Source: Endocalyx cinctus (taxonomy: Eukaryota; Ascomycota; Sordariomycetes; Amphisphaeriales; Apiosporaceae). Taken from it: DNA of 64,000 nt. Each line of letters starts with the position of its first letter. Position 1 is the first letter of the stretch. This document shows, piece by piece, positions 37,182 through 50,528 of the stretch. A program made the position numbers and the translations under genes. Under the pieces are notes generated by a model, which was not told where the DNA came from, did not search any database, and was given only the letters and a program-made list of their open reading frames with translations. The stretch is taken from contig BCKC01000007.1 in NCBI GenBank assembly GCA_001600455.1, positions 1,738,019 to 1,802,018 of the forward strand, given 5' to 3'.

Positions 37182-38578
37182 ATGGATTTCATCGAAATCC
37201 CCGTGACCCCATTTTGCAGGAGGCTCCTCATTGCTTCGTCCGTAACTCATGGGCTGATGCTCATCGTTCTTGGGTTCCGATATGTGTCTCGAGCAATAAC
37301 GAAAATACCATTTGGATTTGAAGACATCTTCATAGCTATCGCTGCTGTATTATCTACTACAATTTTTGCCTTATTTACTTTCTGTATGTTCAATCATTCG
37401 TTACTTTATTCAAGATCTGATTCCTTTTTTTTCTTTTCTCAACTATTAACTCGTACTGACTGGAACTTGGTGTAGTGGTAAGAAGCGGCATTGATCATCC
37501 AGACCTGGACCCGGTCGTGAACTATACTTTCAATGGGAAGGTACGGTTTTTTTCTTGTTGTTATTATCTTATGTCGGGGAGAAATAATGATATATCGATC
37601 GGAGTCATATATAGCATCTAATCATTCAACCAATTTCCTAGCTCAATCTCATCAACGAAATATTATATGTGATTGGAATCGCATGCGCTCGAATCGGCGT
37701 GATACTGTTCTATATTCGCGTTTTCGCCTCACACAGTCTGCAAGTTGGATTTAAAACCTTTATGTTGATTACAACGACCGCTCTGTTCGCTTTTCTCCTT
37801 TGGGATATATTCACGTGCCGACCTGTGTCGAAGAATTGGGACCTCGAGGTCGAAGGGACTTGCGGGGATCGTCGACCTCCTTATTATTCGGCTGCCATAC
37901 TTAGTATCGCCACAGACCTCATAGCTCTTGCGTTGCCTTTACCATTGATCTGGCGTCTTAACACGACCAGAGGAAATAAAGTTAGCCTGACTGCGCTGTT
38001 TGCCGCCGGCACTAGGTATCTCCTTCCCTCTCTTGACAATAAGTAATCTTCAATTAGTTCATAGCTCTGACTATACATAGCACAGTCGGTGCAGCTGCTT
38101 GGCGTCTCGCTTCCTTGCAAAAGTAAGAAGACCTTTTTTTTTCATTCATATGAATAAAAAACATCTCGAGGTCGTGTAGTGACTCAACTAACTTTACAAT
38201 CCCAGTACTTTCGAAGATGCGAGGCCCGTGGTAATCTTCACCGCGATCTTGGAGATAGACCTAGTGATTATTTGCTCTAGCATACCGATCATATACCCCC
38301 TAGTATTATTATGGCGACAACGATGGAAATCGCACGGCTCTAACACTTACATCACGACCAAAGCCAAACAGGTTGCTAAGGCGGTACATTCTATCAGCTC
38401 CACCAAACCATGGAAGAACTCCAGGAACTTTGATCAGCTACACGACGAAAACAACCTTCATAACAGTATCGAAAGAGATGATATCTTACTCCGCCCTTAT
38501 CAGGGCTCGGCCGCCAGCGGTACCACAACACATTTCACTTCTGAATCGTACTATGACTCGAGACAGGTTGGGCGATAA
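37182..38578 (+). CDS. Fungal rhodopsin-like seven-helix membrane protein
   Basis: Belongs to the fungal integral membrane protein family with a rhodopsin-like domain (Pth11-related group), often found near secondary metabolite genes. Five exons (37182-37383, 37476-37540, 37642-38015, 38081-38122, 38206-38578) join in frame to 351 residues. Hydrophobic segments include LLIASSVTHGLMLIVLGF, IFIAIAAVLSTTIFALFTF, FMLITTTALFAFLLWDIF and the stretch ending IIYPLVLLW. DIFTCRPVSKNWD and GTCGD are typical family segments. The C-terminal tail of about 95 residues is Ser-rich and cytosolic. There is no CFEM domain. Its role is unknown; sensing or membrane anchoring are possibilities. Confidence 0.88.
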
Positions 38579-38940
38579 AAGATTTTGCATCAAGATGCCG
38601 TAGAAAGTGAAACTAAATAACAATCAAAAACATATCAAGATAAAAAGCACTTAGCCATATTGTATTTTAACAGATATTCGAAGTAGAGTAACATATATTA
38701 GAACTTGTATTAATAACCACAAATCAGTAAAACATATTTGCGTGTATCTTGTAATTGAAGAAAGTAACAAGTCGTACGTAGAGAAGCAAGGAAAAGGGGG
38801 TTTTCCATAGAGCTTACTGAAGGAAGGTGGGGCCCACAGATCCTCACTTCCATACACAAACGCTCTGCATTGGAAGAAACTTTTGAGTTACATCCTCATC
38901 TTCGCTAACAACTTGCTTCACACAATCGCTGCCATTTTCA
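38579..38940. other. Convergent 3' intergenic region
   Basis: Separates the rhodopsin-like gene and the CorA-like gene. No coding signal is seen. Confidence 0.55.
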
Positions 38941-40721
38941 TTAATCAAAGACGAGTCTGTCATTATTTATAGGTACTATTCGAAGATGATTAAGTCAAAT
39001 ATCATGAGATACCTTTTATCATCGAAATATTAATCGCGCCAACAATATTAACCGAGGCCTCTCTTATCATCCTTTCCCCAATGTGTGCCATAGATAGTGG
39101 CTAGCCATCAAACCTTACCTGAGCGTGTCCGTAGTTGTGCAACGATCACCAAGTAGACAGTTATGAGTACTATTGCTAGTGGGATGGTTACACCACGGTA
39201 CAGCGATGTATACCTGGACTCTAAATCGATGATAGCCTTGGCGAAGGTCGTCTAGGTCCGACTAGTTAGTCTTGGGCATACAATGCCATTTGTAGTAAAA
39301 TCAACTTACAGCAACAGATACGGAAGGCAGTAAAACCATGGTGATAATTGCGATTAATTTCATCTGCTTCCCGTCACTGATAATTTTATGTGCGATTGCC
39401 TATTTTTATTCCCAGTAAGCTTGGTGTAATTAGAAGACTTCTGAGCCAAGTCGTTATCACTTACCAAGTTGGTAGACGTGGTCATTCCGTCCAAAATCAT
39501 GTCGCAGTCTCTGATTAATCCTTGATACTCAAAGTGTATCTCTTTTAGTCGATCTTCGATCAGCTCACTCGTACTCCCGAACTCGTCCATTTGGTTAAAA
39601 TAGAAGCTGTCTCGATCCCCATCCGCGAACTGGACCGTACGTTCACCCAGCTCGTCGATATGTTCGATCATCTTTGATAACAGCGTTACCCACGACTCGA
39701 GTCCGTTCTTGATCGCGTATACGTCGAGCCGAAAGCTGGAGTTAGAGCTCGACTTTGAGATCGCATTGTATCCGTTCATTTGAATCGAACCGATACTGTC
39801 TTGCAGGGTAGTCTTGGCTTTTGACACAAGCTCACGCATCCTTTCTCGGTCTATTTCTACTAAAATGCTGACGAGAAGCATTGGGTGCCAAAATGCGTTT
39901 TCTGAGCTCTTGATTAACCTATCCGTAATCTTTGTCATGGCCGTCTTTCTAGCCGATTTATCGTTGCAGCCGTAATAGATGCCGTAGATTGATCTAGTGT
40001 GCGGGAAATACGTTATAGACAGCGCTAGATCGTCTTCCCAGTGAGTCGATGACCGGCAGTTATATACTGATTTAGATTAGCTGTGCTGATTGGTAGTAAG
40101 TACTGGAAGAGTTCTGATATGGATATATGTACCTATTGCAGTCTCGGTCAGACTATTCAAGTTGAGGTAGATCCGAGAAAATGCGGCAGAATCATTTCGG
40201 AAAAGTGTTCTTGAGATTGAGTGGTGAACGTGAAATCGCTTAATGATACGCTCAAAGGTAAGTCTCGAAAATGGAAGATAGGGCAAACCCTGGTCCGAGT
40301 TTGATGCACGGCTTCCTAAACTAAGGTAAGGTGAGAATATGATATAAATGATTATAGCGAATGACACTACACTCACATGACATATGTTTTAGGACCATGG
40401 ACAGACTCTCGAATGTTTTCTTCCTGGTAGAATTTTAGTAATGGAGTTTTTAGAAGATATGAAAATCCATCTTGAAGTTCTCAGCCTACAGTTTGGTACC
40501 ACTTGTCCCACTCCTCCTCCTTCGTCTTCTCTGAAGATTCGACAGCAAAATTGTCCTATAAATTATCATACAGTCAGTTTAATCCCATCGCGCACAAAAT
40601 TTTATTCAGAGGCATGCACCTTATCGTAGAATAAGCGTATCACCTTGCATTTCTGTTCCGCGTATTCGAAACCGTCAAGGTCATTTTTGGACAGATTCCA
40701 TTGTTTGCGAATCCAATCCAT
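38941..40721 (-). CDS. CorA-like fungal membrane protein, one splice junction unresolved
   Basis: Member of a fungal family with a long N-terminal domain and a CorA-like C-terminal pair of helices. The N terminus is MDWIRKQWNLSKNDLDGFEY; later exons give SRLTFERIIKRFHVHHSISR, VYNCRSSTHWEDDLALSIT, YFPHTRSIYGIYYG and the helical stretch from 39938 down to 39465. Two C-terminal helices follow (AIITMVLLPSVSV and VTIPLAIVLITVYLVIVAQL), with a short tail ending at 38941. About seven exons are needed. At one junction near 40372/40310 the best donor and acceptor create TGA across the splice; a weaker donor (GTCATG) would restore the frame. The gene may be intact or recently broken. Transport activity is not proven, since no GMN motif was seen. 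Confidence 0.7.
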
Positions 40722-43140
40722 GGTGGTAAAGTCGGTACGGTTTAGTATCGAAGGAAAGAAAGTGGTGAAAATGGTGATTATAATTATAAGACGATAATAC
40801 AACCTGGGTATGAAGTACCTAATAACGAACTCGTTTTTATCTCGTGATTGATCATGCAAAAGCAGGAGTTAGAATTATTCTGCCAACCTTGGAAGTTAAC
40901 CAGAATCATTCGAAAGTAAGGAACGGTAACGTTGGAAGGAACGGTACCCTTGGAAGTGGCTCATATGAATCCCCTCAGTCCCTTAACGCCGAGCTCGACG
41001 CCGCCACTACACTAGTCCACTTTAAGCTATACTCGACAGGCGTCAGCTGCCAGCCAGACCACCGATAATAAGGAATACATGATCGTGGGGTTAGTGAGTA
41101 TACGCCCTATAAATTTACGAATAAGCCTTATAACAGCGGTATGTAGCGGCGATATTAACAACAAGCACTCAGGCAGTACCAGCAAATACATTTTACCGAA
41201 TTAAACTTACAAAGAAACTGCAAAAGTTAAGGTACAGCTAAGTTCGAAAAATAAATCAAGATCTAGAGTAAACCTGATCTATTTAAATACGTTTAGAGCA
41301 AAAAGTTTCGCCTTTCAGTCTGAATACCAATCACTTTTTTCCTCAAGTTCAAGGACTTTTCCAGGCGAGTCAACATCCTTCACAGAAAAGCATCATTATC
41401 TGATTCACGGGCGCTCCTGGCACCCTACGTGACAGCGTGAGTACCAGCTCCGCGACCCGCAGAACGAGGCCTTGTGCGGGTGGAAACGAGAAGACTCGGC
41501 TTAGGCAACCAGCACGCGGTCAAGACTTTAACGGGTGATGTAGCGAGTGGTGCGAGTAATTACTAATTACTGCGAATCTGTGTTTAGTATTTACCGTCGA
41601 TAATCGCCAAAGTAGCGTTGAATCATCCGAATGAGTCTCGATTCCTCAACGGAACTGGTATTGAGTGGCTTCTGTCCCAATCCTGGTGTCTTGCGTGACA
41701 CGCGCGGTGTTTAGCTCGGGCAGATGCTTTAGAAAGCTCAACCCTGATGTTTTCGATAGAACCTCGGTAGATTCAGGCATTTATATTCATTTGATACCAA
41801 GTCCTAATCGTGTTCTAGCTGGTTTCAATGAGTCTCGATTGCTATGTGTATTTTTTTCTAATAGCCCGTTTGCTATAGCGTGTCCCATCATCCTCCTCGT
41901 TGTCGTAACCGTCGCCACCAGTGTCTCTCTCTTCGGTGATAAGCGATTCTGGCTCCTAGCATCCGTCTGCCGCTACTATGATGGATCTGGTTCGTGACTG
42001 GCCATCCCGCTGGAGCTGATCACGAATATCGATTGGAAAGTTGTTGATACACTGCTTGTACGGATGGGTATCGGCAAGCATAGAGGGCATTTTAATTTGT
42101 CGGTACCACGTCTCACCTTCTTCCAATCGCGTTTCTACAAATACATAATAAAACAAATATCCTTACTTATAATTGAAACGCATCGATGCGGTGTGTTTCC
42201 AATCGGCGGTCAAACAACTCAATATATCTCTGTGGCTGATGCGATGAGTGGAACAAGTCTCCATTATGACGACTAATGATAACAAGCATCTATCATACGT
42301 CTCACCGTTATCATAAAGTCAATTGTCGTATATTAGTTAATGAGCTTCTTTTCATTAAAATACGTGCTTCATATGGCTTATTGCATTTTGGTTGGGTTAC
42401 ATCCTGATAACGCCAGCAAGAAAAAGCAGATGTATCCGCCGCTCATACGCCTGTAAGTAAACTGTAACATCGCCGCGGACCACCGGCAAGGATGCTAACT
42501 AGGTAGCCGCCTCACATCCGGGACTGATGCCGCTGACTTGTCGTTGAGTCCTGGCTGAACACCAGGGGTATACTATAGCATCATCTGCATTAGCCTTGTT
42601 GCTAGTATAGGGGACCTCAAGAAACATAATTTTAAGGTCACCTAATAGTCGACAAATAAAGTCCAATAATATAAATTCAATGTTGCTATCAAGTTACACG
42701 ATAATCTATAGCATGACGTGCTTATTTTTGATGATGACGTAGATAAGGTTTTCGCTCCGTGTGATTGATGGACATCATCTAGAATACTACAGGATATGTG
42801 GCCATCGTACGACGCTGGCGCACATGCATAATATCCCTTCATATGAATAGGGTGGGTAGCCCATTGAATACGGCGATCTAGTTTGAAATAATCATACAGC
42901 GCTGCTTTAACGTTAGCTTTCTATCCGGGCCAGTTATTTATTCGAGACGCCACACCCTTAATCTTATAGTATGCGAATTTGTCCTATAATAACTTCAGGC
43001 TTGATGAAGACCTGGTCTGTACTTTCATTCTTAATACTCATAATCGGCAAACTTCTCACGCAACATCTAGACAAGTAACGGTGGAGGTATGTCATCCCGT
43101 TGATTGCTCAATAATATAATATGATCCATTCTTTTCAGCA
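40722..43140. other. Gene-poor interval with decayed sequence
   Basis: No gene could be supported. On the minus strand, 42156-41842 reads as one long frame interrupted by a single TAG near 41956, ending in an acidic segment (EERDTGGDGYDNEEDDG); it may be a relic of an unknown gene. A GC-richer patch at 41400-41540 is unexplained. Confidence 0.5.
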
Positions 43141-43802
43141 GCTTACTCCTATATACCTGAGCACTACCCAGCTGGAATTACGTTGTTCCGCACAGTGGTG
43201 TTCTAGTCCTGGTTCAGTATTCAAGGTTCTAGTTAACGAAAGGTCTCCCTAAAGAGGCTGCGCAGCAGCTGATTCCCCAGGAGGAGTTTATGAGGGTGGC
43301 AGCGGGTAAAATAGGAACGCTACGGTGTTTATAAGGATAATTGGTATATTATTAAACCTTGAGCTTTTGGAAATTATATTCGGGAAGAGAGAGGGGTCAT
43401 ATCTAGCCCAATTCGGTCTCCAATACCAGTCTATTACATCATAAACTACCTAACGGTAGCACAGCTGGAGGCTGTTGTCAGACCGAGCTACGTAGCCTTC
43501 GGCTCCAACTTTACAGATTTATACAGCCCCCATGGAAAGACAATAGGTTTCCAAAACCTCTAGAGGACCGTGAGCAATTGGGGTACCTTATAGTGTAGGG
43601 TCGCGAAGTTACGTAGCACAGCTTAGCAGTAGGGTAGTAGTGTGATTTTAAGAGCCTAATAGAGAATTTTATTAATTCTTGACCTATTTACCTTACATGA
43701 GAGGTGGAGGCCTCTCCTTATATAGACCGATCCTACTTGGGCTACCCGGAGGGTACCTATAGCCACGCTGCTAACTATATGTCCCAGTCTAATATCCCTG
43801 AC
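43141..43802. repeat. Decayed LTR-like repeat
   Basis: Its left part matches 5041-5130 and its right part matches 15990-16133, so at least two other relics of the family are in this window. The right end has CCTTATATAGACC and finishes at CCCTGACA, a typical LTR end. A clear left terminus and target duplication were not found. Confidence 0.5.
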
Positions 43803-43992
43803 AAGGCCTCCTATGAGGACATGGGGGCTTGGTGTGGGATGGGGGTAATAGAGCGCTGGCTTAGATGCTGAACTTATTTAATGGAATACCCCTTTGTCTG
43901 TGCATTAATGATTTTATCTTGACATATATAACCCAAAGTGGGAACAAAGGAGTAGGTAAGCGCCGATGAAAAAGTTTCATACGTTGCCTGCC

Positions 43993-46391
43993 ATGGCCGA
44001 ACTTGTTGGCCTTGTTGCAAGCAGCATCACCCTTGCCGAGGTCGCGGTAAAGGTCTTCGTATGCATAAAATCATTAAGAAATATGATCAAAGAGTTCGAG
44101 AACGCTCCGGATAGGCTTGCTCGACTGATTTTGGAAATCGAGGTCCTGGAGCCCGTGATTGGTGCCAGTAAGTGCTTTGTTCAATTGTTTTATAAACCTA
44201 TCCTTCTTGGTCCATCATAGCGAATGCGCATAGTGGGATAAACTGCTGAGTCACACTTAGCAATCAATTTGACAATTATCGACTTGTATGTGCTGACAAG
44301 AGAAACTGTAGTGACAGAAGAGTTCGCTGACAATGAAGTAACAAATTGGAATGAAGGCGCGGCTCGATTAAGCATAGACTATTGCCGGACAGCCCTCCGC
44401 CACTTAACAATACTTGTGGAGGATCTATCCCAAGATATCACCTCCTCTCGGAAGTCTACCAGATACAAGGGCAGAGTAAAGATAATGCTCAAGAGGGAAG
44501 CACTGGAAAGATGCTGTCACCACCTACAGTCTGCCGTACGCCTCTTAGGCCTGACACAGCAGTGGTACTTAATGTAGGGCCACAATCCAAAATGAGCCGA
44601 TTTGAGGATACGTCATTAACTAAAATTGATTTCAAAGTGCGTTGTTGAAATTTCAGCCCGCCGCTTTAACTAAGCATTTATCATTGCAAGGCTTCATTCA
44701 GCGAGACCCGAGAGAAACATGTAAGGCCGATGGCATACCTTTGTACCAATCTCGGGAAAATGAACACCCTGGGCTTTTACGAGGCACCGCTAGGCCAGCC
44801 TATCATCGCAGGTATGATAGAGCAAGTAGTGTAGGTACCGAATACACCAATTTGTGGAACTTTGGGCGATTCGGGCACATTTCTTGGCGAGTATACCAGG
44901 AGAGGGATGAATATGACCAGAACCGGTTCGGTATGGATACTGCAATTCTCAAGCTTCGTCTCATACACTGACCAGTAGCACCAGACTTGTACATACGGGT
45001 ACACCCAGGCTATTGGGTGTCAAGCCGAGTGTGGGACCTTCAAGTTTCGAGAGCGACGACAGGATGGACCATCAAACTGAGCCCATATTGTATACAGCCA
45101 GAGAACTCTCCTATCTTTTGCTGCGCTCGCAGCGGCGACATAAATGGCGTCGTACAACTTATCGATGAAAGACAGGCGTCACTTCAAGACCATACAACTA
45201 ACGGAGAAAGCTTGATGCATGTAAGTATTATACTTCTACGGTCTGATCTTGAAAAAAAAAAAAACAATAATAATAAAGAAAAATAAATAAACTGACATAT
45301 GTTTTCATTTCTTCGTTGTCCAGCTTGCAGCAGCGTACGGTCATCTCGACCTCATGAAAGTCTTGGCAATTCGAGGCTTAGACTTGAAGGAGAGAGAGGA
45401 TACCCTGAAGTCAAATACATTTGAAATTGGTTTGTTTAAAGGATCCAAACAAGGACTCGATCTCGCGGCGCTGCACCTACTAATGGTCGAATATGACGTA
45501 TATGTTGAAGATGGTATTTTAGTCACCCCAACGCAAACCGTCTTCTTCTATGAAGTGGTTGGCATCCTCAATCCCTCACTATTCCTAACCGTCTCTCGGG
45601 CTGCTTTCTCCGATACTTTTTACGACTGGGATATCTGCGATCGCGTCAAATATTATCAGTTTGAGAACGACGATGTGGATCCCACCACACTTGGCGTTCT
45701 CCTGCACCCAGAAGGCGTTATACATCAAGAGAATATAAATCATCTTCAACAACGGAATATATGCCTCCTTAACCTCATGACCTTACGCTATGGGCCTATG
45801 GCGCAAAGAGAAGTCCATTCTACGGCGTATCAATGGCGCAGTATTGTGCGGCATACGATTGCTATGACGGAGGATCTAAACTTCCAGAATCCCAGTTTGG
45901 ATCCCAATTTTCAGACTTATCAATTCATTAACAAAGGCCGTACAGCCAATCCGGCGTTGGAGTTTCTCCACTCCAACCCGCCGATGACGGCATTGTTCAT
46001 AGCCCTCTCTTATTTTCGCTCACATCCACAGCAGGCAGCTCGATATCCTACCTGTGCTCGGGACTTGAGAAGGATAATGGAGAGGATGCTCCAGTGGTGG
46101 CTACATGACTTGTATGCCTGCCAGGTGAAGCTGAGTAATTACGGGAGGAGGGAAAGACGGTTATTTCTACTAAGAGAAGAGATAAGGGGGATGTGGTACC
46201 AAATTTCCGAGGCCGCGGAGCCGGACAGTTTCAGAGATATGCTTCACTTAGTCGACTTTCAATATGGACCCAAACCATCTAATTGGACTTTTCATTGGGA
46301 TATTGAGGCTGAAAGATTTGTTGAAGACTTTTGGGGGCTTATCGAAACCCAAGCACCTTGCATGCCCGGGAGTTGGATTGATGATATATAA
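43993..46391 (+). CDS. Fungal ankyrin-type protein, structure doubtful, possible pseudogene
   Basis: The N-terminal part (MAELVGLVASSITLAEVAVK) is of the type that opens many fungal NACHT/ankyrin proteins. Exons 43993-44167 and 44261 onward join in frame; ERCCHHLQSAVRLLGLTQQ follows. The next coding block (from about 44655, QPAALTKHLSL) does not fit in phase with any good donor. A TGA at 44972-44974 interrupts the frame unless a 45-base intron (near 44931-44975, GTATGG to CAG) is used. Further on come WVSSRVWDLQ, RSGDINGVVQLIDERQASLQ and an ankyrin unit (HLAAAYGHLDLMKVLAIRG), then a 345-residue exon to 46391 of unknown fold. An alternative start is 43966. It is either a divergent gene or one decaying in a repeat-rich area. 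Confidence 0.5.
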
Positions 46392-47630
46392 TTACACAGT
46401 TTGATATATTTGTCAGTAGATTTTGGATGTCCGTTTCCCAGGTTTTGCTGTTTACTTAGTTAATATCTAAAATAGGTATTTTGGATTGCAATAGATAAAT
46501 CATGAAAGTTGTTCCAATCTTGAAGACTGACTGCACGTTTCTTCTCGCCCTGTTCCTTAGTGCTATCCATTTCGGCTCTCGTCTATTGCGTACCGATATT
46601 ACCTACCGCGGGTGATAATACAGGTTTATGTAGATACTCGGCGGTGGCTTCCACTGTGTAGGTTTTTCCAGCAGGTGGTGGTCTGTAAATTGGCGTCGGC
46701 TAATACCGGATGCGCGGTCTCTCTTTAATAATGGATAATCCATGTTGTAGTAGCAACTTCTTCCGTTCCCTCCCTCTAGATAAATTTTGTAGCCTAGGTC
46801 TGTCTCTTGCTGTTCAGGCGAGTTGAAGTAGCTAGTAATTATCATCTTGACCGCCGATTCTCCCAGCACCAAATTGGCAAAACTTTCGGTCAATGGTAAT
46901 TACCAGCTCGGTCAGATAATCCGCTTGTATAAATACTTCTATTTAGAGTTACGGTTAGCTAGGCAAGCTTCGCTTTCCATGGTGATACTTATGCCACTGT
47001 TTGGTATTCAGAGCAAAGGCCCAGACGTAAGGGGAAATCAGTAATAACTGGTGCCCGCTAAGCTGACGTGGTTTACCGTCGACTGCCGTGCTATAATTTA
47101 GTGTTCTACTTCCCACGATGTGAAATGGTTATTTGTAAGAATTATTTCCTTTGGTATTAGTGATTCATCAACCATTATTCATGTTTCAAAGTTTATCCTT
47201 TTAAGCCGTTGAAACCCACTAATGGTTGAAAATTCCAGCGTCTACTGACCTCTAACTATCATTTTATAGATTTTTCAAAAAAAAAAAAAAAAAAAAAACT
47301 ATTTCACAACCTCTGCGTGGCCCAGTATGGAATAGTCTGATATTCGACAGCAAAGTCGAGTTAGCCGTGATCGGGTCCGACTAACCGACCGGCCCAATTG
47401 ACTTTTTTTTTTTTTGAAAAATCGGGGATAGCGCATTTGCCGCTTTTGCTCAGGCTCGACTCAGTCACTAATCAGTCAAGTCCAGTTCAAGTGTCCTGAG
47501 CAGTTGTATTTATGCATACTTATGAATAAATTATGCGAAAAAAACGGATCTAAAAGAAAACGGATTTTAAAGGAAAACGGTAAAGTCGAACACTACAAGT
47601 GTGGCTTGTTAAAAAGATATAACTAATTTT

Positions 47631-47727
47631 AGACACTTCTGGCTTTAAAGGTTAGACATTTTCGGCTTTGAAGGTTGTTCATTTCTGGCTTCAAGATTTT
47701 TGGAGGGTTGGACATTTCTAGCTCAAC
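47631..47727. repeat. Imperfect 23-base tandem repeat, about four units
   Basis: Units share the pattern (T)AGACATTTCTGGCTTTAAAG with scattered substitutions. The first two units are clearest; the last two are shortened. It is not in a recognised gene. Confidence 0.65.
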
Positions 47728-50157
47728 TAATTTATTATAAGCCGAATCTAGCTTTCGCCACATCTAAATTTATCTTTATTATATTAAATTTATTCTTGGC
47801 TATACTTATTAGGAATGCATGCTGGGTTTCGCACCCAGGAATAATATGGTACTTATCACGAATGGCGTATATGCATGTGAACTTTCGTGCCTAGGGTTTC
47901 GCATGCATGTCCCCCTATGGACTATGCATATCATCTTGTCTATATGGGATCTATCTTTTATTTCCACGTAGCTATGACCACATTGGACCCAATCAGAGTA
48001 CGTATAAGCAATACATCTGAACATGATTCCGGGCGATCAGTGAATATGTTTGAAACAGCTGCTTATAGAGTTCTAGTTTCCTTGTATGCGATATACTTAT
48101 GTTACTAATGTTGTGGTAGGATGATGACGTTCGATACAGGTTCTATTGATACTTTCAAGTGGTCAGCAGGTGCAACTTATTTTCTTTTCTCATATTCTTT
48201 TTCTCGACATGAATTTCAAATGGAATGGGGTTGTCACTGTATAGCATCTTATGGGCATACTTTGATGAGGAGCTGGTATGTAAAAATAAATCTAGCCAAC
48301 AAGCGGTGTGATAATTGGATATAAACTTCATTAATCTGCGGATCAATTACGCCTTCTGTTAAACGTATATATGAACTTAGCCCGCAAGATAAGCGGGGAG
48401 ATCTCCTTTTGCGCAACACCTTTTCAGTTTCTAAGCCATTCACCGGTGAAAATTCCTTTTTCAAATGTAAGTATAACTCACTGACACTCCATGATCGCCT
48501 TTTTTCCTCCCTTTCGGCTACCGACACAATACTTGAATGCCTCCTATGATAAGGACGCAATGTGATCGATGGCATTTTATGATACTGTGACAAATCACTT
48601 TTTCTTAAGAGGTTTCTCGGGAGCTAGTTGATATCTTCCGGATGGGACATGTCGCACCTGTACAGACTACTTGGATTATATGCAAGAGGTCCCTGAATTT
48701 CACCCTCGATCAATCGAAAGACCACTCCTTCCTCTTCGTTGCATCGCCATTCAGAAATCTGCAAGACCTGCATGATGACCAGTTACATGGTAAGAGACTG
48801 GATGATGTGCTTTTCGTTGCTTATGATAAAATTTCCCATGCTATTGCCCCTGATTAATACAGGTTCCATGAGAGATAAACGTGAAAGTATTTAATTTGTT
48901 GCCTAGTCTCAAACCAATATCTGAACATGAAGGATGACGAACTCTGAAGTACCATCATGTAAGATACCTCGCGAGGGTCGTGTTAGGGTGTAGGTATATA
49001 CTATACTAACGTGATCGTCGACCGGAACAGACAGGGTACCAGCATCATATTACATGCGTCGGTTCTCTCTGGCCTAAGATCCTTGGTTTGCTGCATACGG
49101 AAGGGCACCTATTGGACTATGATACGACGGTCCAGAACTTAAAGTCGCAAATGTTTTGGATCTTGGCTGGATAGTCTGGTGTGAGCTTATAGTTGCTTTG
49201 TCTTTTTATAAGTATAAAGACTTCAATCCTCAGATCCTGTGAAAGTTGACAACAGCATCCTACTATCACTATAAAATCAGATTTTCTTAATCAATAATAT
49301 CCGTAAATTGAAACTCTGCACTCATGAGTTCAAATTAATTAAGTCAGACAGCACCATGATCCAATTCACTTGCTATCAATGTTATTGCGGACCTTGTTGG
49401 CTTATTTATGAGTGCTGGTATTGTAAATTCAAAATATGCAGAGCTTGCTTTAAGTATGCTTAGTTCGAAAAAAGCTTTAGTTCTTCTGGCACTTTGGATA
49501 CAACTCACTAATCTTAGAGATGGGATCTAGTTGCGATAACCGACCCTTCCATTAGGAGGAGTACGTGAGTTTGAAGATAAATCTAAGTAGAATATGACGG
49601 GGATGAACATCTAGAGTTCAGTATACCAACCATTCAATTGCCATAACAGACCATTATACTAAGAAAATCTGGCGGTTCCACAATTCGTTTCCGGATTGGA
49701 ACCTGAGCAACCTGCTGCTTTAAGGTAGGGCCTCAGGGAGCAGGCTGAGCTGGCCTGAGCCGTCCCTGAGTCGCCACTGAGTCGATGAGCCGAGCTCCGC
49801 GAACGGAGACGGCATGTCCTAAACTGGATGTACTTCATAGTTATGAGCCAATTTTGTCATATATTATGATGCCCAATATAGGTTTATGCTTTACCAAGTT
49901 CGAGATGTGAAAGCTGTAGCTTGTTAGGTGATGGTTATGTCATCATTCTGGGCATATATAGATAGCTTAGATCTGTTATTACAACTGGTATTCTATTGAT
50001 GGTTGTAAATGCGTAAGTTGGGTGGAAAATCTAATTACAAAATGGTTGGTGGGAGTTCGATTAATTACTACCCAATCGGTTATTCAGTATCACTTGTGGA
50101 ATACTAGAACAGAATGGGTATAGATTTATTACTGATCGGAGATCAATAATTCCCCGA

Positions 50158-50343
50158 GTGCCTGAGGCACCTAACAGAGTCTGTTGGGTTAAAATCATAA
50201 GATTTTATTGTTACGAATGCAGTTATTATTGATGTTAATGATGTATGTGAAATAATCTTGCTAGTCAGAATTATTTCGAGTGTAAGTGAGCTGGCGCACA
50301 GGCCAGCTCCGCACCGGCCACATGCACCAGCCTGAGGCTGGTG
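50158..50343. repeat. Hairpin-forming GC-rich segment
   Basis: Contains two perfect palindromes, GTGCCTGAGGCAC (50158-50170) and CACCAGCCTGAGGCTGGTG (50325-50343). Both have CTGAG centres, and further GGCCAG/CTGGCC blocks lie between. This could be a transposon end or an RNA structure. Confidence 0.5.
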
Positions 50344-50528
50344 ATGTGGTTGGTGTGGCTTATATTCCAATTAGCTACCAATAATCAATAGAGTCCCACT
50401 GCTTTTGTGACTGGAACTCCTACTAACCCATCTACTGTCGAATTACTTTAAGAATTTCCAATGGCTAGTCCGTGTACCCACTCCGATTAGTTAAAAAAGC
50501 TATTTAAGTGGAGAGGTGGTTGAGTTGG

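Larger units (their letters stand above)
46392..50528. other. Gene-poor, repeat-derived interval
   Basis: Open frames here are short and mutually overlapping, and none shows a family motif. Visible structure includes poly-A at 47278-47299, a poly-T run near 47404-47415, an imperfect 23-base tandem repeat at 47631-47727 and GC-rich hairpins at 50158-50343. Decayed transposon sequence is the likeliest content. Confidence 0.55.

Noticed and set aside
46603..46893. 96-residue minus frame in the repeat island
   Set aside because: Not recognisable as transposase or gene, with no splice signals or context.
49100..49200. Possible methyltransferase relic (KVANVLDLG-like reading)
   Set aside because: Only one short stretch resembles a SAM motif; stops and lack of flanking homology make chance likely.
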